Source: Reticulitermes lucifugus (lineage: Eukaryota > Arthropoda > Insecta > Blattodea > Rhinotermitidae). Taken from it: a stretch of DNA of 30,364 nt. The DNA lies in assembly GCA_026260175.1 (NCBI GenBank), contig JAKCWW010000116.1, positions 120,720 through 151,083 of the forward strand, read 5' to 3'. The notes beneath the pieces were generated by a model that saw nothing but the letters and a program-made list of their open reading frames with translations, had not been told where the DNA came from and made no database searches. The stretch's first letter is position 1; each line of letters begins with the position of its first letter. Positions 11,612-23,200 of the stretch are shown one piece after another. A program made the position numbers and the translations under genes.

Positions 11612-11897
11612 GAAGGGTAAAGTTGTCTCTGTCCATGACACTAAGGCATACAGTGGGAGCAGAAGTATAGCTCCACTCATTCTTAACCTTGGAACTGGAT
11701 GGAGGTAAGTGGTCAACTTTATACCCTGGCTGATTTATGCCTGGGAAAAAAAACCCTGGTACCCACTGAATAAGAGCCTGGGTGGGCCCTGGAACCGGTG
11801 TGGACGTTTTGGAAAAGAGAAAAATCTCTTGCCCCTGCTGCGATTTGAATCATCCAGCACACAGCCTAGTCACTATACTGACTATTCTATCCCGGCT
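11612..11897 (-). repeat. tRNA-derived SINE, minus orientation
   Basis: Shares ATAGCTCCACTCATTCTTAA, CCTTGG, GGAGGTAAGTGG, CAACTT and the B-box complement GATTTGAATCAT (near 11842) with the copy at 29787-30055. Same family as 470-775, inverted. Confidence 0.65.
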
Positions 11898-14042
11898 TCA
11901 CAACAATATCATACATAACTTTATTTTTCTAGGTTTCTGGAGTGGATTTTTCCATGGTTTATATTTTAGACAGAGGGGGCTCATATTTCCATTCCCTTAC
12001 ATTACATTGCCTATGTCTGACATCAATGTCTCTAAATGACATGCCAGCACAGTGTTACAACACTGAAAAATGCACTTGGGCAATGACCTGGCTTAAGTAC
12101 AGCACAGGACATTAGACCCATTAACTCATACTGTAATCAATGTGAGGCTGGCAATATATTCTTAACAATCCTACAGTTCTCTGTGACTAAACAGTGTTAT
12201 TCACATAATTTATACCACCACATTCTGGGCCAATGGTCTGGATTGTTCTTTTATGACCACAAGTGTTTCAATCAAATACAAATAAACACAGAACATAAAA
12301 ACAACATAATACCAAGAGGATACAGCTGAACATAGAAAAACAGATGCAGCATATAGCTATTCAGAATATCTACATGCAATAACATTCAAACACCTTCCAA
12401 GTTCGGTGATTCTCATCTTCAGTGTGGCAAACAAAATGTCCAAAACCTAATATAAAGGAGAGGTTTTGTACAAAGTTCTGTTTTTGTGGACAAAAATATG
12501 AACAGGGGATCTTACTTCAAATACAACTAATAATTAAAATGGTATCTTTTATAAGAAGAGTACCCTAAATAGTGGGACCGACATCTGTGTTGTTTCAAAC
12601 AGGCATCATGTGATCTGTTATAATGTGTAAGCACTGCTTGCTTTTTCAATCGTGACTGTAAAATCAATTCCTGATTTAAATTAATAGAACACGAGATATA
12701 AAGATTGAGAATCATCACTCTAAGTGACCTTCCTCTATCCAGGATCTTCCCTAGCATCCAAGAAACTAATGTAAAAGTAATACACATTCATGCGTATCTC
12801 CTGAATTTAATTTATGTCGTTGTAGACGTAGCAAATTCAGTCCTCTCTTGCCTTGAGTTTACAAGCACTTGAACATTTTTTTCTGTAGTTGGTACTGTAT
12901 TTCTTTCAGTTAGATCGGGAAGTTACATCAGTAGCGGCTTTAGTACAAGTTTCATAAATTGAAAGGAGAGTGCAGCACTGGTACAGTGGCTACAGAGGAC
13001 TAAGAACTAATGCAGTAAGTTGAAACATGCAAGTGCTGTATCATGAAAAATCAGTCAAACCACCTTAATACTGGAACACAAAAGATCCACAAATAATGAG
13101 TGACAATTACATATTCAACATAATTTTAAACAACGATGTACAAGTATATGAACCAGCAGACCTTTGGAGAATTGTCATGTGGGTGAGGAGACGTAAATAA
13201 AAACAACCATACAAGTGGAAAGACTTTTAGAGCAGCTAACACAGAATGAATGTACCAGCTGCATTAAGCCTCCATAATTCTGTAACTTCAATAGTCCAAT
13301 ACATCATACCAAGGAATTTTAATGCAAATAGCAAATAGTAATCAGAATATTGGCTATTAACCCAGATTTATAAGACACTTAAGCTTCAACATCACAGCAA
13401 ATATGAATCAACACCATATGGATATCACAACTCAGCAATGTATGTTAAAGCAACTTATCATCAGTCAGCATGTTTTTATGAAACATTCACAAGTACAAAA
13501 AACAAAACATACTCAGCACCTAACAGGAACTTTGGAACATGTTCAGCGATTCATGTGACAAGAAACCATACATTAAAACATATACATGTCTGCTCACATA
13601 TTTAAGTGATTTATTTCTGTGGTATCAAATCAAATTACTGACACCTGTTGGTAACTGCTGTTTACAAAAAAATTCTCAAATCTTGTCCCATGACAAGCAA
13701 AGCAAATTTTAAATCTACAAAATTACCTACCACAGAGACAAAAATAAATGTTCTGGAAAAGTTTCTTCTACATACAAGGTTATAGGTAGCAGATAACAGA
13801 ACTTTATATACTATATGTGTTAACAACTTAGTTCAAAACAAAAACTTATGTAAAATAATAAAACAACAAAACAAAATTCAATTCCTTAGTACCTATTACC
13901 AGAACACAGCAAATCCATATTTTCATTACTGTACTTTGTTGTTGTTAGTGAGTGCAAGACACAGACAAAACAACCATAAATCTGCCTTAGCAATAACAAC
14001 TTTAATTTGAAGAATTCACAAATACGGTACCAATTACTTAAA
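11898..14042. other. Region downstream of the TEX2 polyadenylation candidates, nothing recognised
   Basis: AT-rich. It contains an isolated CTGAAGAT..CCGAAC motif on the minus strand at 12401-12422 (see findings) and a second AATAAA at 13610-13615 (minus). No other gene seen. Confidence 0.4.
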
Positions 14043-14048
14043 TTTATT
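14043..14048 (-). promoter_or_regulatory. Candidate TEX2 polyadenylation signal (AATAAA)
   Basis: AATAAA on the minus strand about 95 nt beyond the TEX2 stop codon. A second AATAAA lies at 13610-13615. Without transcript ends I cannot say which is used. Confidence 0.45.
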
Positions 14049-14140
14049 TCTGTGGTCCCTCATTTGACTGCCAGCATGAGGAGGTACTGAGTCGTGCAAA
14101 ACAACAAACAAGGAGAAATCTTGTAACCTTTCTTCTGTCA

Positions 14141-14209
14141 TCACTGAGGCAGCTCAGATGTCATTGGGGGGATGACTATATCATCCATATTTGGAAGTAC
14201 AAACTTTTT
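14141..14209 (-). CDS. TEX2: TEX2 terminal exon with stop codon
   Basis: 69 nt after acceptor CCTCATAG. It encodes KKFVLPNMDDIVIPPM and a six-residue tail, then TGA at 14143-14141. The 'F-V-x-PNMDD' strand closes the SMP domain. The C-terminal tail past the domain is short. Confidence 0.93.
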   Translation of the reverse strand, partial: KKFVLPNMDDIVIPPMTSELPQ

Positions 14210-17200
14210 CTATGAGGAAAGACAGAAAGAAGATGAATCAGTATTAGAAGTTAATCACGTGTATAATAAGCTGACTGTCATACACAGTCTCCGGTTAAAA
14301 TTTTAAAATCCACGTCTTAAAACAGAATTCAAATAATTGAAAAGGTAGTTTAAAGGGACTGCCCTGCCATCACAAGAGTACTCAACATCAGGTATTGGTA
14401 TAGTTCTGTTATAGGGCAACAATACATTGACATATAAATGCTTAATTTTACACAATATTTCCTCAAACTGTGGCACACTAACATCAATTTCCAAGTACAG
14501 TAAAACCTGTGAAGTTAGGCACCCTTGTAAGTCAGCCATCTGTCACAGTTGGCTGCACTTTTACAGAACCGGCAAATTCCTATGATATACATGGTTGTTA
14601 CTCCATAACTTGGCCACCTGCATATCTTCACCATAGTTTCACATTTAGTGCTATGCTTTACTTATAAGTTCAACCTCCCCATGTTGCTAAAATTAAAACC
14701 TATGCTGGCCACCCTAAAGAGTTGTATAATTTTTATGTCATCTGTACATGGGCCAAATTCCTCAGTCATTATCAGAACTACCTGTTGCCCACTCAACCTC
14801 CATCCTTTCCCCACTAGTACGGACAACGGATTGGAATTATCTAGTTGCAACTGACCAATTGCTACACTAAGTCCCTATTCATCGACAGGGTCATGTAACT
14901 GCTTTCCCACTCGACCACTTGTCTCTGCACTTTGAATGCTACATTTGCACAGGTGACAGCACACAGTTCAATCTTCACAGTATGGAGTGGTTTCCATAAA
15001 CTGGCCACTGGTATAAGTTGGGTGCTTTGAATGGAATCAAAGGTGGCCAAAATAGACAGGTTTCACTGTATTAACAAAAAAGCATGTGCAAATGCACACG
15101 TACACACATGCGCACACAAAGTTAATGACGATATCTTATTTGCATTACCTGAAATTCTTGACAGAGTTGCTTCTCAATCCAGGAGGTCACTTGGCTTATA
15201 TTTACTTGCCGTTCACCCAACTTGGGACGAGCTTGCAACCAGAGACGTGGATTGTCACGAAAGCCATACCTAAAAATTAATGACATGTTTAGAATTACCA
15301 CTGTTCAGATTTCGGGGCAAGTTACAATCAAGTAATAAAATTAAGAAATCTCTACATCATAATTCAAGGACTCTTGTGATGGGTCAGATGACGAAGTGAA
15401 GGAAGGTCAAATACGAACATGCTCAAAACAGAATCATGACCTTGTGGGCCACACCATCTTTATGTGTGGCTGGGACCTGTAATAATAATACATTCTGAAG
15501 CAGATCTTCTTTGCCTGTCTTTATGCAGAACTCAAATATGACAGAAGGACAAACTTGATTCCAGACATCATCAAGAAGCAACAATTTATTTTGCAAGCTG
15601 ATGGTACACATTCAGCGATTAAAAAAATACAGTCACACACATTTATGCAAAATGACTCAATGAAAAACAGCTGCCTTCAGAAGTCACAAAATTTGAGGTT
15701 TATTAAAAAAAAACAATAACTGATGTACACACCTGCCTATAAACAAAAACAAAAAAACAACATCAACATCATCATCATCATTATCATTGTTGTTGTCCTC
15801 CTCCTCCTCATCATCATGTTTATAAATTCCTGAATTATATGTTTCAAAGTAAAAGGTATATTTATAAACTTGTTGCAGCTGAAAAAAGGTTCATGCAGCA
15901 GATACCTGGGTGTTAAGGTATGGAGCTATTATTTCAGCAGTTCATGCTGGGATGCAGAAAAATGTGTGCAGCATTTTATTCTACATAACATGATCCAGCA
16001 ACTCAGTTGGAGCAATATATACTTGGTAGTGGTTCATGGCACATACCACAGTCTGTCTGATGGAGGTGGTGGGATATTGAGAACCAGAGTCCCAACCAGA
16101 CCGTTTACCTCCACAGTAAGCATAAGCCTCGTGTTTGACACTCCTTCAATGGCTTTCTTTATGTACTTGTTCTCAGTGGCCTAGAAAACAAACTCACATT
16201 AGAAACACTTTTACCTTAACAGAACCAGACATTTTCATTTTTATGTATTCTGTGCTTAAAGTGCATAAAATGACACTTAATGTGATGTTATGTCTGTCTT
16301 TTTTATCTCTGGAGCTACTTAATGGATTTCTACATCTGATACTCGAAGGAAGAACTGGTGGGAGAGCCAAAACACCATAACACAGAATCCAATTTTGGTC
16401 CTGCAGCTCTAAAACAGCCAATATTTCACACAAAGTTCAATCACTGTCACCAATGTTTCTACCAGAGTGAACCATCTTGCGACTCCTCATAATGGTTATT
16501 TTACTTCCCTACTCTGTTTTGTGTATCTGCTCTCAGGTGCTCTCTCCCCCTCTTCCTTCATCACTGTAGTGTTAATCTGTATGAATAAGCCATAACACTC
16601 AAATTGAAATAAATAATTCCTTTTCAAAAACAGCTCATGTTAAAAAACTGGTAACATAAAATAGAAATCTCATTAAGATCTATTACTTGAAACATTTCTT
16701 GATATGGTGTACACCTAACAAAATACAAGAAAAGTGAAAATATTAGCTTACCTGCTGAAAATATTTTGATGCTGCTATCTTATTAACCACATTCATTAAT
16801 TTCTTTCCAGTTAAGGCAGAAGGAGGAGTCATTCTAGAAACAAATATACACTTCTGTTACATCAAACTGATCTTATAATTCAAGTACTTACTTAACTCCA
16901 GGAGTTCGCAAACATTACACAGACCTTCAAATACTGGGTGTAATTTAAAGATCTGGCAAAAATGTCTGATCTACACACTGAAAACATTCAAACAACTGTC
17001 CTGGACATCGGGATGGAAGATTCTTTTCTGCGTTTTAATTCTCTTTTCCTTTCCTTTGCAGCAGCCAACTGTCACACAGTATGCAATACCCCAGGAAGTT
17101 TTGAACGTGTTTGCCTACCAGTGACAAGACATGACCAGCACTATGTCAAAACTCACACACCACACTCCAGGCACTTATTGTGTAATTTACGTTCTGACCA

Positions 17201-20200
17201 CTACGGGGCTGCAATGAGAGTACAATGTCACAACAGAAATTTCAGAAAGGATCAGAGAGCTACAACACAGAGAAGAGGATTTCATATTCTCGTTCACATG
17301 AAATGTTTTCACTGACATGGCATATAGTTCACACCATTACATTTATGCCAGACCTTTAACCCTTGATCACAACACTCAGAATATCCAAATCCATAACATA
17401 CGCATTTATTTTACACCTCTTTCTGATAAGAGCAGTATGCTCCGAGATAAACCGCACAATGGAAAACATTTTGAGTATTCATATTTTTCTTCCAGTCCTC
17501 AGGAAATTGGTACACTTATGAACACAGCATCAAAAGGGTTAATTTATACTCTGTGTAATCCAAGATAAAAGAACTGAATTTGAAAAGGTGTACTCCATAA
17601 TGTAGTACACAAAATAATTCCAATGATGGTCACTGCAGTTTATTAAGCTTCCTTGTGCTCTGTGCAACATGTCAATATTGGCTTAGGCTATACATGAAAA
17701 AAAAAAATCCATTTATAGTCTTATGTAAAGTTAACTTTATTATTGATCAATATGGATCAAAACAAGAACTGCCCAACAACTTTTAATTGGGCTCCTCACA
17801 ANAATAATCTGTTCCAAACCTCTAGGTGCAATACTAGATCACAGCTAGATGGATAAACATGACCTCCACACTTCTACTTCGTGAAGATGACAAATGAAGA
17901 CATAGTTTCATAAATAAAAACTAAAGAGTGAGATTTGAGATTCTCGAGATGTTGATTATGTGCATTGCTATCTTCTGGGATGTGACACCACATAGAGTGG
18001 TAAAAGGTGACTGTTTCAGAGGATGTTGCTGCCTCCATCATCAGAGTAGATGAAACTGATGATCAGCAGAGCAAGATCCTCTGAAATATCAGAACACTGC
18101 TACCAGACTGCATGGTATCATCCCAGAACACAGCATTCTTTATAAATGACAGCAAAAGAATTCACACACTTTTCATTTATACCAGAGACTTTATAAGCAG
18201 GAATATAAGGAATTCAGGAAGCACTTTGTCTGAAGAGTCAGAACCTTTCACACTCATGTCTTGTCTGCATACATTGCACAGAACAAGAGTGGGAGGGGTT
18301 CAACTCATAGACCTAAAGTTTTCATATTTTCCAGTGCTTAAAATACCAATGAACTACAGTCAAACCCCAATACAGCAGCCACTTTTATAGCGCCACCCTC
18401 ATTTACTGCCCACAAAAGTCTGTAAAGAGAAATTCCCTATTATGGAGTTTTTTGATTTAACACCACCCTTGATATACCACCATCAATTGTGGTGAACAAG
18501 CAGTGGCACTATATTGGGGTTGACCATATGTGTATATACAGGGTATACACAAAAGAATGGTGCGGTTTCAATAGTTTTCACTATTGAAACCGCACCATTC
18601 TTTTGTGTAGACCCTGTATATATAACATGATGAACTGCACAAACACAAATAAAAGTTCAAAATGTTTCCATCATCTTAAAATGTGAACATTGTTCAAATT
18701 CTGTTCTTCTAATTCCCAAACTGATAACTTACATTCGTCCTTTCAAGTCCAGCGGTATTGCCCAGAACGGGTTGCCATGTTGGCTCACTTTGTTGTTGGA
18801 CGACAAATAGCTAAATTTGGTACAGAGGTGGTGACATATGAGACAGCATCTAAACTATCTGTTTGTACATCAAACCACCACCAAACAATAAAACACAACC
18901 CCAAAAACTTTTCAAAACAGGTCACTGTGAAAACACAGTATCTGACAAACACGCAGCCATTGCAGCAGGAAGTACACTTGTAAGTACAGCCACACACCAA
19001 GTGGTGTCACGTCAGGCCAGGCGACATACTTGCCTATTAGCCTATTTCTTTTCTTACCCTTTAGCGTACAGCCTATTAAATGTCAGGTTTCAGCTGCGGC
19101 TGGAGCATTATTCAATTTAAATGCCTACCGTGGGACAATGTTTTTGCTTTTGGATGAAAAGGATATATGTTTAACACAAAAAAGTTGTCCCATTCATCCG
19201 TTAAAGTTTAATATACCAGTTCAAACTACACATATATTGCGCATCTTCCAGCATTTTATTTTGCAAATTTAATACCAATAATGTTTTTCTATTTTGTTCC
19301 CTTACACTGCATACATACATCTTTTATGTATGGAGAAGTACAAGGAAAAAATTGTGTATGATATTTCAATTGGAGTTTGTAACATTCCAAGGTTCTGATT
19401 TTCTTAAATACACTGAAAAGTATTATTTAATTACACTGATCACAAATACTAAACAAGGGCATTACATTTCTTACTGTTAAAACTAGAATTATAATCCAGG
19501 TAATTAATATTAATTCAATTTTGTATACATAGTTCAGTGGAGCAAGGAAGATACTTCATGAAACTGAAAACTGAATTAACTTTTAGGAGGCGGATTTAGA
19601 CGCCAATTGTATCCTGTGCTGCCTCGAGTTTTTCTGGCTTAGTACAGACATTTAAATTGCTACCACAGACCAACATACGGCATGCTAGGCCTATCACCAG
19701 TACATTTATGAGACCAGCATATGGTCTTGTAGGATGATAAAGGATAATTTGGTGTTCACAGTATTGACATACCACTATAACAAACAAATTCTGTCTCATA
19801 CAAATTCTCCTTGATTGGACAAATCCTGCATGCATTACTTTCATTCAGTTCTATCCAGCAACCCGTATGTTTCACTTCAGCCATAATCTGTTCATTACAT
19901 TTAAAATTTAAATGCTTTGAACATGTATGTTAATAGGCCAGTTAATAATGCCATTAAATGACCATTACAGTTCGAAAATGTTGTTGTGTTCAGAGTGGCA
20001 AAGGTCTGGCATAATTACCTTGCAAAACTTTTACAATTACATTTCTAACACTTCAATCCATTCACCAATTTTAACTGGATTTCATACACACAGAGTACCT
20101 AAGGGATAACTTTCCCTTATTTTTATTATATATGACAGTGAGTAACATTTTTGAAGTTGGTCTTCCTTAATATTTGGAAAAATTCAAGTACAGTTTAAGG

Positions 20201-23200
20201 TGGGATGTATGCTTCCTGTGAATGCAATGTAAGGAAGTTTCAATTTAGAGATATGTTCCCCAGTGGCTGCAACAGGTTAGAAAAAGAATGAACACTGAAT
20301 ATTTCCCAATCACAACTACAACCATAAAGCGATACATGACAACCAAACAAAAATACAGTCACTTACTCTTCTCCTGAGGTGCTTTTGCCACCATCATCTT
20401 CATCAACAGATGATTCTGCAGTGTCATCCAGGTCACTGTCATACATAGGTGATTTACTGAAACAAATATCAGTACAATACATCACTAACACAGTGAGACA
20501 GCACTGGTCCTACTTTCATTGCAAACACAATGTGTGAAAAGATTTGTATTACATTAGTTTCCCTAAGAGTATCTTTTCTTTCATTCTCACCTCATAAAAA
20601 CTCAGTTATCTCGAAATACTGGCAATNGGGGGCGCATGGCTCCAAGAGAGCTGAAGCAGCACAGATGAAGTAGAAGTAGAGGTGGTGATGGTGGTGGTGG
20701 TAGTAGTAGTAGAAAATGAAGAATAATAATAAGAGTATTTTTAGTGTGCTATTTAACAATGCTGTCAACTGCTGAGATTATATAGCATCGGCAACACAGG
20801 AATGAACGAGTACGAAGAATTGGTGGAACGATCCTGACAGGGGAAAACTGAATTACTCTGAGAAAAATGTGTCCCAGTGCCACTTTGTCCACCACAAATT
20901 CCACACAGACATGCCTCAAATTGAAACTGGCCCTTATTAGTGAGAGGGCAGCAACTAATTGCCTAAACCATGGCACAGCACTTTGAGTATTTTGTGGATA
21001 AAGAGAAACCATGAGTGCTGATCTCATACCTCTGCTGCCCAGATACAAGGATAATTTGTCCAAAACCCTTCACAAATTAATTACGGACAAAAAGTCCTTG
21101 TTAGAAGACTGCATAATACTAGGACTTACTTGTTCCACCACCATACGTAAAAACATTTTTGTAAGTGCATACCTTTTTTCATACATGTATTTCCCTTAAA
21201 TAGTCATTTTACCAGTTTAAAAAAAAACTGTCAAAACGTGTGAGAAACACATGCAACCATTTACAAAAACTGTAGATTACCTGAAATTTCTGCCATGTCC
21301 ATAAGAATCTCTTTAAGTGCAAATAATTTTGATGAAGCATGCACTATGACAAGATTATTATGAAATACTGCAGAAGACCGTAAAAACATGAGCTTGCTTC
21401 ATTATTACTTGTCAAGTATATCGCATACCTGTTCTTACACGTACCACCTCAGTGCGTCTACTAAGCTTCATTGATATCAAACATGATGAGGCACAATCTA
21501 ACCCTTCAATTACGCAACACATATGACAACATTATTCTTCAGAGTCACAACTGAAAACCAGCTCTTCAATCTATTTATATGCCACACCTTAGGCCTGAAT
21601 CTATGGTGTGCCATAGCTTAAGCCACAATCTATGGTATGACAGAGCTGAGGCAGTCGCTGGTTTCTCATTAAGGAGGACTGGGTTGAATCCTACAGTAGA
21701 ACATGTGGGGGTTGTTGTGGATAAAGTGGAATTCAGGCAGGTTTCCTGTAACCACTTTGGCTTTCCCCTGCCAATGCTTCATAATCATCTATCGTGAAGG
21801 GCTGGCACAATGGCACCATGTGTGGCTGCAATACCAAGGGACTCAATCTCACCCCACTCCTACAACTGCTCATATCTCTTTTGATCTCGCCCGCACTCAT
21901 ATTATGTGAATGTTTCATCATGGTGCTAGTGGTGAAACTACTGATTTTGAGCTTCACTGAACTCTAGCCCGTAAAGGGCTGGAATGTTACCATATTCAAT
22001 TCACAGCTATAGGTCTAATAAGCAATATACTAGTTGAATCTGATTTGCATGCACTACAACTGAGGGCATGTAATATCACGCAGTAAGAACATTAAACATT
22101 TATGCATGTTTACGCACAGATCTCTGTGGTTCATACAATAACCAAAAGGACTGAGTATACCCTACACTCGTAGTTATGAAAATAACTGCCAGTACAGACA
22201 GGGTTAAAGAAACTGATGACATATGTGGAAATAAACTGTGAGCAAAGCAGCACAACCATTTTCCATAATGATACCTAAATTCATCTGTTTTTAAATTCAC
22301 CATCGTTCACACTGCCATCCCACTTTATGACATCCTATGCAGTCAATACAGTTAAGTGTTAAAAGTCTAATTAGATGGAAAATGCTGAATGGAATTCAGT
22401 GAGCTGCTGTACGCATCAGACTGACCTTTTACCCGCAGGTGAAACTTCTTCCTTCTCTGCCACTGCAGCCGCTTGTGCTGCAGCTATTTCCTCTCCCATC
22501 TGCTTCGCCTTCATGAGGTTTAATTTTGTTTCTAAAGTGAAACACACTGTTCCTTCATATGTCACATCCAGGTCTACCCAGAGACCTCGTTCATCCAGTT
22601 TGGGACGAGAAACACGATGGGCTAAAGGCACACTGTGACCCAGGTCTAATTCTGTTATAATCAAGTCTTCTATGAAATATGGTAGCTGGAATGACAATAT
22701 AACACAATATAATGAATCTGTGTTTGTCATTTAAAAAAATAAAGAGGAAAAACAGAAGAGGTGCTCATAAAGAAATGCTCATTGTACATTTGTTACATCT
22801 AAGCAGGTGCACATGAAGTTTGTATTACCTCAAATGGTAAGCAAATATATGAGGAAGTAATTAGAATGAAAAAATGAAACAAGGGAACCACTGCTCTCAT
22901 CTTGTTTCATTTTTTGTTCAAGAATGAGGTAAGGTAACAGTGGGAAGATTTTTAATGTTCTGAAGTTACACAGATCATATATAGTTATTTTAAGGTACTA
23001 CCTAGGTCTTCAACAGAAGGGACTGAAAGCAATCATGTAAACAGACAGAATAACTACATCATGACCAAATTTCAGGCTAAATGGTGCTTGAACATGCAGC
23101 AGAAATGACATACATGACTACAGCATGACATTTATCTTCATCCTGCAGTGGGATCAACACCGACTGCCCATGAAAAAATTCGGCCTGTCCCGTGGCAATG

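Larger units (their letters stand above)
16834..20366. other. Largest TEX2 intron (3533 bp) with a repeat cluster
   Basis: Between the 82-nt and 90-nt SMP exons. It contains FB5 (17963-18137), a pogo-like element (18357-18526) and a short palindrome (18533-18623). An antisense open frame at 16962-17315 (117 codons) and one at 18690-18983 (97 codons) have no recognisable family. One ambiguous base at 17802. Confidence 0.6.

Noticed and set aside
12527-12787. 86-codon minus-strand open frame downstream of TEX2
   Set aside because: No recognisable domain and no splice or polyadenylation context linking it to TEX2.
14648-15273. Several 60-80-codon open frames on both strands
   Set aside because: They fall within the non-autonomous pogo-like element or are shadows of the TEX2 exon at 15149-15269.
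15759-15818. Possible CRISPR-like or regulatory tandem array
   Set aside because: Plain trinucleotide microsatellite without spacers.
16962-17315. Longest open frame in the window (117 codons, plus strand)
   Set aside because: Inside a TEX2 intron and antisense to it. The composition looks random, I recognise no domain, and no convincing splice or start context supports it.
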